DNA of 64,000 bases from Paenarthrobacter sp. A20 (lineage in GTDB: Bacteria; Actinomycetota; Actinomycetes; Actinomycetales; Micrococcaceae). Positions 25,986 through 34,634 of the stretch are shown here, one piece after another. Under the pieces are notes generated by a model. The model saw nothing but the letters and a program-made list of their open reading frames with translations. It ran no database searches and was not told the origin of the DNA. Positions within the stretch are counted from its first letter, which is position 1. Each line of letters begins with the position of its first letter. Location: contig NZ_JALJWH010000002.1 in the NCBI RefSeq assembly GCF_024168825.1, positions 62,001 through 126,000 on the forward strand, read 5' to 3'. The position numbers were made by a program, and so were the translations under genes.

Positions 25986-27548
25986 ATGGGAAGAATGGTT
26001 GTTGTTGGCGGTGAGGTCCAGAGCCGTGGTCTGTTCGGTGGGAACCGGACGGCACCGGAATGGATCGGCCTGTCGGTGGCCATCGGTACCGCGTTGTTGA
26101 TCGTCCTGGCCGGCGGCAGCCAGATCGTCGCCCTGATCCTTGCCGCGGTGTTGGTTCTGACTGGGGTCATCCTGACCACGCCCAATAAGTTCTCCGGTCA
26201 CCGCTCCCTGGGTGCTCTCTTTGTGGAAGTCCGGCACAAGAAGGTCCGCGCCAAGAACAAGTCCCTGGTCTACGTTCCGGTCAAGGACCGCCCGCAGACG
26301 CGGATGATCAAGGCCGGGAAAAAGGACCGTGACCGCGCCGACGAGAACGGCATGATCGAAGTCCCGGTCCGGCACAAGGACAACGCCCCGCTCATGGTGG
26401 GCACCGTCCGCCACTTCGCTATCGACACCCCGGAAGGGCCGCTGGTCATCTTCCGGCACCAGGGCAAGATCAAGAAGTCGTACTACACGGCCACGATGGA
26501 AGTCATGGGCTCGTCCTCGGGTATCCGGGAAGAGTACCGGAAGGAATCAGGGCACGTCGCCCGTGGCCAGTACCTCGCCCGGCTGGCACGCCGGCAATCC
26601 CTCGTCACCCATATCCAGACGCTGGCCCGGGCGGTGCCGATGGATTCGGCCGACCACCTGCTGTGGGTCAAACGGCGGGTCCCGCAGAATGTTCCGCGGA
26701 TCCTGTTGGAGTCCTACGGTGAGTTGTGCGAGACGACCCGTTCCCGGTCCGAACAGCACCGCACGTACGAGACGTTCCGGATTCCCGGCTCCGCTGCCCT
26801 GTACCGGCGGGCGGAAGCCTACGGGGCAGGGGACGAAGGCATTGGTCAGGCGATTTATCAGGAAATCCGCTCCGCCATGGCCCAAGCGTCCATGATGGGC
26901 TCCATCACGAACTCCCGGCCTCTTGGCCCGCAGGCCATGGCCGCGCTCCTGCGTCACCTGCAGGACCCGGACTTCGACATTGACGACTACGACGGCGCCA
27001 ACCTGATGGATTGCTGGCAGCACCTGGATGGCGCAGCCTCTCCCATCTCCCTGGTGGTCAATAATCACTGGCATATCCGTACCGGCTACGTGCCGGCCTC
27101 GGCATTCAGTCCCGCGCCTATCCCCGTCGAGGCGTTGGAAGCGATCATCAGCGGCATCCAACCGGCAGTGGTGCATTCGGTGTCCATGGTCATGGAACTG
27201 GAGGATGCACGCAGCGCCCGGTCCAAGGCCCGCTCCGATGCCGCCATGGACCGGGCCACAAGCAACAAGGTCAGCAAGTCCGGTGTCGTGACCGATGGCA
27301 CCGAAGAAGTGCTGATGGGTGCCTCCCACCAGCGCCTCCTGGATCTGAAGCCCGGTTCCGGCCACCACGGCGCGGCCTACGGGCTGTACATCTCTTTCGC
27401 GGTGGAAGATGCGAACGAGATCCTGTCCACCACCGACATTGTTGAGGCAGCTGCCTCCGATGCCGGTATCGAGTTCATTGACTGGCTGGACCACCGCAAC
27501 GATCTTGCCCTGATCACCACCATGCCGTTCACGAGGGGAATCCGATGA
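25986..27548 (+). CDS. SCO6880-family transfer protein
   Basis: 520 residues. Two N-terminal spans (about 25-60: WIGLSVAIGTALLIVLAGGS and IVALILAAVLVLTGVI) are followed by a large soluble region. The pattern and operon position match SCO6880-family proteins, which lie before the VirB4 ATPase in actinobacterial conjugation loci and may replace VirB3. The start is ATG 25986. It overlaps the ATPase gene by 4 nt. Confidence 0.85.
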   Translation: MGRMVVVGGEVQSRGLFGGNRTAPEWIGLSVAIGTALLIVLAGGSQIVALILAAVLVLTGVILTTPNKFSGHRSLGALFVEVRHKKVRAKNKSLVYVPVKDRPQTRMIKAGKKDRDRADENGMIEVPVRHKDNAPLMVGTVRHFAIDTPEGPLVIFRHQGKIKKSYYTATMEVMGSSSGIREEYRKESGHVARGQYLARLARRQSLVTHIQTLARAVPMDSADHLLWVKRRVPQNVPRILLESYGELCETTRSRSEQHRTYETFRIPGSAALYRRAEAYGAGDEGIGQAIYQEIRSAMAQASMMGSITNSRPLGPQAMAALLRHLQDPDFDIDDYDGANLMDCWQHLDGAASPISLVVNNHWHIRTGYVPASAFSPAPIPVEALEAIISGIQPAVVHSVSMVMELEDARSARSKARSDAAMDRATSNKVSKSGVVTDGTEEVLMGASHQRLLDLKPGSGHHGAAYGLYISFAVEDANEILSTTDIVEAAASDAGIEFIDWLDHRNDLALITTMPFTRGIR

Positions 27549-29185
27549 GCACCACGAACGATGTCAAGCGTTTGAGCCTGCCGTGGGCTGCCGCCAGCAA
27601 ATCCAAGCGGACCCTTAGGGCACAGGCCCGCGCCGGGAAACTTGAGCTGGAAGCATCTGCAGCCGAAACGGCAGCCGAGGGCTTGCGCCGCAACAAGCCC
27701 TTGAGCAAGCGTGCGGTGAAGAGGGCTGAGAAGAAGGAAGGCAGGGAACGTGAGCTGGTCGAGGCCAAAGCGAACGCCCAGACACGGTGGCACCACGAAC
27801 GTAAGTGGGCGTTCGCGTCGAAGCTGGGATTCTACGACCCGGCCGCACCAGGTGTGGCGTCCTCGACCCGGCAGATGGAGTTTTCGCATATGGCGATTGC
27901 GTCCCCGCCGACGTCGCACCGTGGCTTGGTGTTCGGCGTCGATGCCGGTTCTGGCTGGATGATCGTCCACGACCCGTTCACCGCCTACGGTGACACCCTC
28001 GAATCCCCGAACGTCTGCTACATCGGTGACCTCGGGCAGGGGAAGTCCTCGGCCATGAAAACTTGGGGCGTGCTCCGTCAGCTGATCCTCGGCCGCCGCG
28101 TCGTGGTGATCGATAAGAAGTACCAGAAGGACGTCGGCGGCGGCGAGTACACACCGCTTGGACGGAAGCTCGGCGTTGCTCCGGTGCGGTTCAGCATTGG
28201 TGGTGGAGGATCCCGGATCAACATCCTGGATCCCCGTATTGCTGCCCGACTGAATGAAGAGACCCACGACAGCGCCGAAGCGTTCCGCACCCCGGCCGGC
28301 CAGTCGATGCTGGTCCGCGCCGTGATGGAGGAGGCCCTCCGCCGGCCGATGACGCCCAAGGAAGGCAAAGCGGTCCGCATGGCGCACCGACAGGCTTTGA
28401 CGGATGCGAAGAAGGCCGGGGAAGTCGCGCACATCGGCCACGTCCTCAAAGCCCTCTATGCCCCCAATGAAGACGCCGCGAAGGCCACGAACCTGACCGT
28501 GGAAGAGCTGCGCGAATGGGGCCAGGACCCGGCCTTCGAGCTGGAACGCATGATCGAGGATGACCTCGCCGGCCTGATCGACGGGGAAACCAGCGCTGAC
28601 ATTCAGCTCAACGCCGGCCTGACGGTCTTTGACGTCTCGCTCCTGCCGGAAGACGGCCCGGCGTTGCCGATCGTCATGACGATCATCAACACCTGGCTGG
28701 CGAACACACTCTACCGTCAGGAAGAAGCAGTCCCCACGATTCTGCTGATTGAAGAGGCCTGGCACACCGTCCAAGGCTCGGTGGCCACGGTGACCCGCCG
28801 CAACACCAAGCTCTCCCGCGCCCTTTCCCTCTCGTGCCAGTTCGCGTTCCACCACATCTCCGACATCCCGGCAGACAGTCCGGCGATCTCCATGCTCAAG
28901 GAATGCGGCACAGTGCTTTTGTACAAGCAGCAAAAGAGCGCGGACGCGCTGGCCTGCGAAGAGATGTTCACCCTTCCCGTCGGGACGGCCGAGGTCATCA
29001 CGAAATTGGTCAAGGGCACGTGCCTGTTCAAAATCGACCAATACGATCCCTTCGAAGCCATCCACGTCCGCAGCCCCTTGGAAGTCGAACTGACCGACAC
29101 GGACGGCGCCATGAAGTCCACCTCCACCATCGCGTTCACCGAAGAATCCATCACCGACGACGCCATGGAGGTCATCCCGGCATGA
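27545..29185 (+). CDS. VirB4-like conjugation ATPase
   Basis: 546 residues. Walker A GDLGQGKSSAMK is at 161-172, Walker B ILLIEEAW near 399-406, and the basic, coiled N-terminus (KRAVKRAEKKEGRERELVEAK) is unusual. It is shorter than full VirB4 because the usual N-terminal domain is likely carried by the SCO6880 protein. It energises assembly of the secretion channel. It overlaps both neighbours by 4 nt. Confidence 0.88.
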   Translation: MSTTNDVKRLSLPWAAASKSKRTLRAQARAGKLELEASAAETAAEGLRRNKPLSKRAVKRAEKKEGRERELVEAKANAQTRWHHERKWAFASKLGFYDPAAPGVASSTRQMEFSHMAIASPPTSHRGLVFGVDAGSGWMIVHDPFTAYGDTLESPNVCYIGDLGQGKSSAMKTWGVLRQLILGRRVVVIDKKYQKDVGGGEYTPLGRKLGVAPVRFSIGGGGSRINILDPRIAARLNEETHDSAEAFRTPAGQSMLVRAVMEEALRRPMTPKEGKAVRMAHRQALTDAKKAGEVAHIGHVLKALYAPNEDAAKATNLTVEELREWGQDPAFELERMIEDDLAGLIDGETSADIQLNAGLTVFDVSLLPEDGPALPIVMTIINTWLANTLYRQEEAVPTILLIEEAWHTVQGSVATVTRRNTKLSRALSLSCQFAFHHISDIPADSPAISMLKECGTVLLYKQQKSADALACEEMFTLPVGTAEVITKLVKGTCLFKIDQYDPFEAIHVRSPLEVELTDTDGAMKSTSTIAFTEESITDDAMEVIPA

Positions 29186-30906
29186 GCAAGCAAACCTCAA
29201 CAGACACCCTGATGAAGCTCGGCCTCGCCGGCGTCGTCCTCGGCATGGTGGCTATCGCTTGGGTCTCGGCCTTCCTTGGTGAGTTCCTGACCCCCACGGG
29301 AATGCCGTGGACGAACTTCACGGAGTTGGTGGCGCGCTTCAAGGAAGGCACCTTCGCCTGGCCCGGAGCCGCGACATGGATTGCGATCGTCCTGGCGCTC
29401 ATGGCTCTCTTCGGTGTAGCGCTCCTGTCCGCCGGCCGTGGCGGTACGGGCAGTGCAGCGCAACGTGAGCTGGGTAGCCGACTCGCAACCGGCGCCAAGC
29501 TCGCCCCTCTGATGGAGAAAGAGCGGAAGAAGGATGCCGCACAGCTGCACCCGAAAGCCGTGGATCTGCCTCCTGGACAAGTGTTGGGCCAGACTGCTGC
29601 CGGGAAAGCTGCCGTTCTCTATCAGGGCTGGCGGGATCTGGGTGTCTGCATCATGGGCCCTGGATCCGGTAAGACATCCTGCTTCGTGGTTCCTCGTCTG
29701 GCAGCAGCTCCCGGCGCTGCACTGATGACCTCGAACAAGGTTGACGGCGTTGCACAGGTCATCGCTGCCCGCCATCAGCTGGGAACGGTCTGGTTGTGGG
29801 ATGCCGGCAAGATCTACCGGCAGTCCGACAAACCGGACTTCATCTTCAACCCTCTGTGGGAAGTGAAGGGCACCGAGGATGCCATGCGCCTGGCATCGTG
29901 GATCATCACAGCTTCTGTGAAGAACAACCCACGTACCGAGAGCGAAGCGGCCGAGGACGCCCAGTTCGGCCCCGCCGGTGAATCCTGCCTGGCGTGGACT
30001 CTGCTGGCAGCAGCCCTGACCGGGAAAGCCCTGGGAGATGTCCATGAATGGATCTCCAAAGGATCGTTCGAGAAAGTCAGCAACATCCTCGCCGACCAAT
30101 ACCCCCGCCCCGCTGCGGAGATGAGGGGCTTCGACAAGTGGCCCGACCGTACACGCGGATCCTTGGTGGCCACCACGCAACGCATGTGCCGCGACCTGGT
30201 GCACGACGCCATCCTGGCGTGGACCACTCCCACCCCGGGCATCAGGAACTTCGACGCCGCCCAGTTCATGGAGGGCCGCCAGACCATGATCCTGCTGTCC
30301 GAACGTGGCCCCGGCGGTGCCGGTGCCGTACTCACCGCGATGATCAAAGCCATCTGTAACGCCGCCGTCCGCGAAACCCCGGGCGAAGCACGGCTGACCA
30401 TCCCCTTGGTCGGTGAGCTGGACGAAGTGGCCAACATCGTTCCCTGGCCTACTCTGCCGCAGGACTTCAGCCACTACGGTTCCCGGGGATTGTGCTTCAC
30501 CCTTTACCTGCAGGGTTGGTCCCAAGGCTGCGGGGAATGGGGCACCAAAGGCATGCAGACGCTATGGCAAATGTCCGGTACCCGGTTTGTGGGCAGCAAC
30601 GAGGAAACCGATTGGACTGAAGGCCTGTCCAAGGCGATCGGCACCTACCAACGCAAGGAACAAGGCTCCGACCGGAAGGAACGCCTGCCCAAGGTCAGTG
30701 TGCAGGATTTCGCCGAGCTACCAAAGTTCTCCGGGATCCTCAGCAGCAGCGCTGCCCCGGCCACGTTGCTCCGGCTCACTCCCTGGCACAAGAACAAGGA
30801 ACTGAGCAAGACCATTGAGGCCGGCACGGCGGCCGCGACCGCCATAGCCAAGGGCGCACCCCAACCGGCCACGGATCCCGTTCCTGAAAAGCCGATCGCA
30901 GCATGA
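29182..30906 (+). CDS. VirD4/TraG-type coupling protein
   Basis: About 574 residues from ATG 29182, which overlaps the VirB4 stop (ATGA). Two N-terminal spans (LGLAGVVLGMVAIAWVSAF; WIAIVLALMALFGVALLS) precede the ATPase: Walker A MGPGSGKTS near 158-166 and Walker B PLVGELDEVANI near 409-420. A TraM-recognition-like helical domain lies between. It recruits the transferred DNA-relaxase complex. No relaxase was seen in the window. Confidence 0.9.
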   Translation: MSKQTSTDTLMKLGLAGVVLGMVAIAWVSAFLGEFLTPTGMPWTNFTELVARFKEGTFAWPGAATWIAIVLALMALFGVALLSAGRGGTGSAAQRELGSRLATGAKLAPLMEKERKKDAAQLHPKAVDLPPGQVLGQTAAGKAAVLYQGWRDLGVCIMGPGSGKTSCFVVPRLAAAPGAALMTSNKVDGVAQVIAARHQLGTVWLWDAGKIYRQSDKPDFIFNPLWEVKGTEDAMRLASWIITASVKNNPRTESEAAEDAQFGPAGESCLAWTLLAAALTGKALGDVHEWISKGSFEKVSNILADQYPRPAAEMRGFDKWPDRTRGSLVATTQRMCRDLVHDAILAWTTPTPGIRNFDAAQFMEGRQTMILLSERGPGGAGAVLTAMIKAICNAAVRETPGEARLTIPLVGELDEVANIVPWPTLPQDFSHYGSRGLCFTLYLQGWSQGCGEWGTKGMQTLWQMSGTRFVGSNEETDWTEGLSKAIGTYQRKEQGSDRKERLPKVSVQDFAELPKFSGILSSSAAPATLLRLTPWHKNKELSKTIEAGTAAATAIAKGAPQPATDPVPEKPIAA

Positions 30907-31283
30907 GCGACACAACTGCAGAAACCCCCGAACTGAGCGAGCAGGAACTGATCGATAACTTCGTGGACTGGGTTGAAGCCTTCATCCATGACATCGAAGC
31001 CGTCACGGACGATGAGAACACCCGGTACTGGTGCCCGCAGTGGTGGAACCACCCCGAAGCCGTCACCAGGCTCCGCGCACTGTACGAGGAGTACGTCCGG
31101 GCCGAGGACGAAAACACCCTTTCAGGCTGGTTCGTCTACCACTGGGACGCCCACTCCAAGACGCTGTTCTCAGCCACCGGCCCGTTCGAACTGTGCCGGG
31201 AAGAGCACCGCTTCTTCAACCGCCAGGACACGTACACGCCGCGTTTGGTCACGGAAGCTGTACCCAACGGCTGGGCACCATGA
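30903..31283 (+). CDS. DUF4913 domain protein
   Basis: 126 residues with the DUF4913 pattern NFVDWVEAFIHDIE, YWCPQWWNHPEAVTRLRALYEEY and WFVYHWDAHSKTLF. DUF4913 genes often follow the coupling-protein gene in actinobacterial conjugative elements; the function is unknown. It overlaps the coupling-protein gene by 4 nt and closes the operon. Confidence 0.9.
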   Translation: MSDTTAETPELSEQELIDNFVDWVEAFIHDIEAVTDDENTRYWCPQWWNHPEAVTRLRALYEEYVRAEDENTLSGWFVYHWDAHSKTLFSATGPFELCREEHRFFNRQDTYTPRLVTEAVPNGWAP

Positions 31284-31450
31284 CCCGGACGGCAGGCCGC
31301 CAGGGACAACGGCGAATACTTGGGCAGGAAAACTGAGTCGACAGACTACATGGCCGTCCGGGACCCCGAGACGAAAATCCCGATGTCCGAGATCTAGCGA
31401 CCACTGACCCGATTTCTCCGACGCCGTTCAACTCGCTGTCGTACCCGACT

Positions 31451-31753
31451 TTAGCCCTCGCACTCGATGCAGTACGAGTGGCCGTTGGATTCACGGGCCA
31501 GCTGGGACCGGTGCCGGACCAAGAAGCAGGAATAACAGGTGAACTCGTCCTCTGCCTGGGGAATGACCTGAACGATGAGCTCTTCGGAGACAATTTCTCC
31601 TCCGGGCGTCAGACCCTGATCGAGGGCATCTGCCTCGTCCAATTCGGTGACCACGCTGCGGGCATCAGGCGCGTTGGCTGACTTCAGCGCCTCCAGCGAA
31701 CTGTCCTGAGACTCCTTGACGTCGGAGCGGAGATCGTCGTAATCAGTTGCCAA
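31451..31753 (-). CDS. DUF4193 zinc-ribbon protein
   Basis: 100 residues starting at TTG 31753 (MATDYDDLRSDVKESQ). A long acidic helix precedes a C-terminal CYSCFLVRHRSQ ... YCIECEG, two CxxC pairs that should bind one zinc. This matches DUF4193, a widespread actinobacterial family of unknown function. It is convergent with the transfer operon. Confidence 0.9.
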   Translation of the reverse strand: MATDYDDLRSDVKESQDSSLEALKSANAPDARSVVTELDEADALDQGLTPGGEIVSEELIVQVIPQAEDEFTCYSCFLVRHRSQLARESNGHSYCIECEG

Positions 31754-31863
31754 TTAAGTGATTCTCTTTTCTGGTGTTCGGTTCAGACGACACTGCAACG
31801 CGCACCACCGCATCATTGTTCCCACGGAGAAATGGCCTGTAGAAGAGACATAGTCGGCGAAAT

Positions 31864-31892
31864 CAATTGTCCAGACGCTGTCTGGACAATTG
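31864..31892. promoter_or_regulatory. Palindrome 1 upstream of the DUF1016 gene
   Basis: Exact arms CAATTGTCCAGAC (31864-31876) and GTCTGGACAATTG (31880-31892), 3-nt spacer. It contains TTGTCCA-N9-TGGACAA and lies 39 nt before the start codon. Confidence 0.85.
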
Positions 31893-31930
31893 AGTCTTGA
31901 GCGTCAGTGGCAACTATTAGGGTGGAGTGC

Positions 31931-32983
31931 ATGACTGATGCACGCGCCCTGGCCCTGCCCGCGGGCTACACCGATCTTTTGGCCTCGCTCAAGGAACGTG
32001 TCCGGTCCGCGCGCGCAACGGCCCTTCGAACGGTCAATACTCAGCTGATCGAACTGTATTGGTCCATCGGCAGAACGGTGTTGGAGCGCCAGCAGGTCGA
32101 GCAATGGGGGAGCGGGGTCATGGGGCGTCTGGCTGAGGACCTCCGGGCAGAGTTCCCCGAGATGAAAGGCCTGTCACGGTCCAACCTCTTTTACATGCGG
32201 GGCTTCGCCGAAGCTTGGCCGGAGCCAATTGTCCAACAGGCTGTTGGACAATTGCCGTGGGGACACATCACGGTGCTGCTGGACAAACTGGACAGTCGAC
32301 GTGACCGGGATTGGTACGCCGGCGCCGCAGTTGAGCACGGATGGTCCCGCAACGTCCTGCTGAACATGATCATGAACCGGACCCTGGAAAGGACCGGCGC
32401 GGCGCCGTCGAACTTTGTCCAACGGCTTGTTGGACAAGATTCCGAGCTAGCCCAGCAGGTCGCCAAGGACCCCTATAATTTCGAATTTCTGGGCCTGTCA
32501 GGTGAAGTTGCCGAACGAGACCTGGAACTGGCGCTGACCAGCCGGATCACTGAAACCCTGCGTGAGCTCGGACCCGGATTTTCATTCGTCGGCCGACAAG
32601 TCCACTTCGACGTTGACGGCGACGACTACTACGTCGACATGCTGTTCTTCCACATAGACCAGAACCGATACGTGGTTATCGAACTGAAAACCGGAAAATT
32701 CCAGCCCGAGTACGCCGGCAAACTGAACTTCTACGTCGCCCTCGTCGATGACGTGCTTCGCCGTGAGCACCACAACGAAACCATTGGCATCCTGATCTGC
32801 GGCACCAAGAACGACCGAAGCGTCAGGTACAGCCTTGGCCGCTCCACCTCTCCCATGGCCGTCGCGGCCTACACCTACGACAAACTCCCGGCAGCAGAGC
32901 AAAAGGCCCTGCCCAACGAAGGACATCTCGTCGCGGCCCTCGAGTGGGCAGAACCTGACGAAGGAGAGCCGCAGCCCGGCTAG
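31931..32983 (+). CDS. DUF1016 (YhcG-type) PDDEXK nuclease-like protein
   Basis: About 350 residues from ATG 31931, with GGTGGAG four bases upstream. The N-terminal helical domain carries QLIELYWSIGRTVLER and QLPWGHITVLLDKL. The C-terminal PDDEXK domain has YYVDMLFFHIDQNRYVVIELK (Asp, Glu-x-Lys) and GKLNFYVALVDDVLR. Both are family hallmarks. It is predicted to cut or bind DNA, but its cellular role is not established. Four TTGTCCA-type palindromes lie before, inside (two) and after the gene, which suggests self-recognition or an unusual mobile arrangement. Confidence 0.9.
   Translation: MTDARALALPAGYTDLLASLKERVRSARATALRTVNTQLIELYWSIGRTVLERQQVEQWGSGVMGRLAEDLRAEFPEMKGLSRSNLFYMRGFAEAWPEPIVQQAVGQLPWGHITVLLDKLDSRRDRDWYAGAAVEHGWSRNVLLNMIMNRTLERTGAAPSNFVQRLVGQDSELAQQVAKDPYNFEFLGLSGEVAERDLELALTSRITETLRELGPGFSFVGRQVHFDVDGDDYYVDMLFFHIDQNRYVVIELKTGKFQPEYAGKLNFYVALVDDVLRREHHNETIGILICGTKNDRSVRYSLGRSTSPMAVAAYTYDKLPAAEQKALPNEGHLVAALEWAEPDEGEPQPG
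32226..32254. repeat. Palindrome 2 inside the DUF1016 gene
   Basis: CAATTGTCCAACAG (32226-32239) and CTGTTGGACAATTG (32241-32254), perfect 14-bp arms around one base. It encodes the conserved QQAVGQLPWGH region, so it must serve as coding sequence too. Confidence 0.85.
32414..32436. repeat. Palindrome 3 inside the DUF1016 gene
   Basis: TTGTCCAAC (32414-32422) and GTTGGACAA (32428-32436), 5-nt spacer; same TTGTCCA-N9-TGGACAA layout as palindromes 1 and 2. Confidence 0.8.
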
Positions 32984-33042
32984 GCACTACCCGAAAGACG
33001 AACCAGGTTCGGCAGAAGCTGATGGCCCAAGTGGCAAACCAG

Positions 33043-33066
33043 ATTGTCCAAAGAACTTTGGACAAT
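33043..33066. repeat. Palindrome 4 after the DUF1016 gene
   Basis: ATTGTCCAAAG (33043-33053) and CTTTGGACAAT (33056-33066), 2-nt spacer, 60 nt after the stop; TTGTCCA-N8-TGGACAA. It could also act as a terminator stem. Confidence 0.8.
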
Positions 33067-33279
33067 TGGCCTTAGCCACCATCGTCACCGGTGCTGCACC
33101 CCGATAACGCCGATAAGAACCCATATGTCGAGCTACCTTCAGGGTGTACCCGCGCCCCAGGTGACCCCAAATAGCGGACAGATTTCGAATCGCGCGTCCT
33201 TGCGGATGAGACCGAGGGCGCCAGCAGTGGTCACAGCTGCGATTGTGCTTTGGATGGAGCGTGACGCTGGCGGATCAAC

Positions 33280-33495
33280 CTAGGGAACGGCTAGGTCCGC
33301 ACGCACGTCGTAATCGCCGGCACCAGTTCTCGTGATGAGAATGTCTGACCGGCGTTCGGTCACTGCAGGCTGCACGTACGCGAAGGCAGTAGCAAGGGCT
33401 TCGTCAACTTCAGATGCTCGTGCGACGGTCACTTTCAGCATGCCAGAGGAGGCAAGGTGGGCATTGTTGATACTCAAGGTTTTTTTGAAGCTCAT
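33280..33495 (-). CDS. Small hypothetical protein, 71 aa
   Basis: MSFKKTLSINNAHLASSGML at the start, with a C-terminal ERRSDILITRTGAGDYDVRADLAVP. The ITRTG-x-G-x-Y-x-V-R pattern resembles short proteins I associate with Arthrobacter genomes; the function is unknown. No clear ribosome site before ATG 33495. The codon use is good. It stands alone. Confidence 0.5.
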   Translation of the reverse strand: MSFKKTLSINNAHLASSGMLKVTVARASEVDEALATAFAYVQPAVTERRSDILITRTGAGDYDVRADLAVP

Positions 33496-33716
33496 GGAAT
33501 CGATTTGAATAACCGCGGCAGATCGAAACGGAAAGGAAGTTGGGCTAAGGGAGACTCGGGCGAAGTGAGTCGCGCGATAGTCCTGCTTTCAGCCCCGGGA
33601 TGTAATTAGACCGCAGTTGTGCCAGGGACGTTCGTTGATGGTGATCGCATTGGCCTTGGGAGGCGTCGATGACGAATTTTCCAGACAAGTTGGTGAAGTC
33701 GCTGAGAAGATGACGT

Positions 33717-33748
33717 GGGCGACGCCGGCAGGGATGCCGACGTCGCCC
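33717..33748 (-). terminator. Terminator hairpin after the orphan binding-protein gene
   Basis: Nested stem GGGCGACG ... CGTCGCCC with inner CGGCA / TGCCG, 20 nt after the 33768 stop on the minus strand. Confidence 0.65.
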
Positions 33749-33767
33749 TTATTCAGTTGTGGTCCAG

Positions 33768-34634
33768 TTAGAGTTCGCTGGCCGCGCCCGGTTCGCCAGC
33801 GGCGGCGTCGATGCCGTACTTCTCAAGAATCTTCTTGATGGTGCCGTCTGCGCGAAGCTTCTCGATGTCCTCGTCAAGCGCCTTTCCAAATGCCTCGTTG
33901 TCGAGGCTGGAGGGCAGCATCACCTGGCCCACTGAGGCGAATTCGGGGACGTTCGGGTTTGGCTTGACGTTGACGACCTGGGCACCCTCAATCGGGTTCT
34001 GTTGGAGCTTGTACTTCGCGGAAATGGCACTTTGCATAGCCGCATCAATGCGGCCAGCCTTAAGGTCGTTGAACAGGGACTCATCATCCTGATAGATCTT
34101 GAACTTGTCGCCGAGCCACTTCGTCATGCTGTCGTTCCAAAGGTTGCCTGACGTAGAGCCAACCATATGACCTTCGAGGTTTTCGCTGGTCACTCCCTTC
34201 GTGGAGACAACTGCCTGCGCGTCGCTCCACAACGGTGTGCTCAGGTGGACAATCTTCTGCCGGGCCTTGGTGCGGAGCCAACCCCCGGAACCGATGTCGA
34301 CGCGATTCGTCTGGACGGATGAAATCACAGCTCCGGCGCCACCGGAGGAGTTCACAGTGACCTTGAGGCATTCCAGCTTCGCGATCTCGTTGATCAGGTC
34401 ACCTTCCATGCCCGAAAGGGTGTCGCCGTTCAGGATTGTTGCCGGGGCAAAGTCGTAGCTCGCCACCGTGAGTTCGCCCTCGGTGACTGTCTTGAGGTCC
34501 TTGTGGGCAGGAGTGCAGCTGGACTCACTGCTGGCGGCTACGTTGCCGCCGCAGGCGCTGAGTGAAATGGCGAGCAGGCCGGCTAAGCTGCCGGCGGCGA
34601 GCATGCGTGTGAACGAAAAACGGGTTCGTGACAT
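33768..34634 (-). CDS. Orphan amino-acid-type ABC binding lipoprotein
   Basis: 288 residues. A lipoprotein signal (AGSLAGLLAISLSACGG, Cys at about 28) precedes a family-3 solute-binding fold (GELTVASYDFAPATILNG, GMEGDLINEIAKLECLKV, TSGNLWNDSMTKWLGDKFK). It closely resembles the binding protein at 50507, sharing its C-terminal AAGEPGA-x-SEL. No permease or ATPase genes are adjacent, so it probably feeds the transporter at 48339-50447 or acts as a sensor. It is expected to bind a polar amino acid or similar small amino compound. Confidence 0.9.
   Translation of the reverse strand: MSRTRFSFTRMLAAGSLAGLLAISLSACGGNVAASSESSCTPAHKDLKTVTEGELTVASYDFAPATILNGDTLSGMEGDLINEIAKLECLKVTVNSSGGAGAVISSVQTNRVDIGSGGWLRTKARQKIVHLSTPLWSDAQAVVSTKGVTSENLEGHMVGSTSGNLWNDSMTKWLGDKFKIYQDDESLFNDLKAGRIDAAMQSAISAKYKLQQNPIEGAQVVNVKPNPNVPEFASVGQVMLPSSLDNEAFGKALDEDIEKLRADGTIKKILEKYGIDAAAGEPGAASEL

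Noticed and set aside
27377..29200. A 607-residue open frame opposite the VirB4-like gene
   Set aside because: It mirrors a well-supported gene in GC-rich DNA, has no family motif and no promoter context; a shadow frame.
29197..30525. A 442-residue minus-strand frame over the coupling-protein gene
   Set aside because: Antisense to the clear VirD4-like gene; no recognisable domain.
31300..31400. Possible gene fragment (in-frame DNGEYLGRKTESTDYMAVRDP) after the DUF4913 gene
   Set aside because: Too short, with a stop a few codons upstream, no start site and no recognised family.
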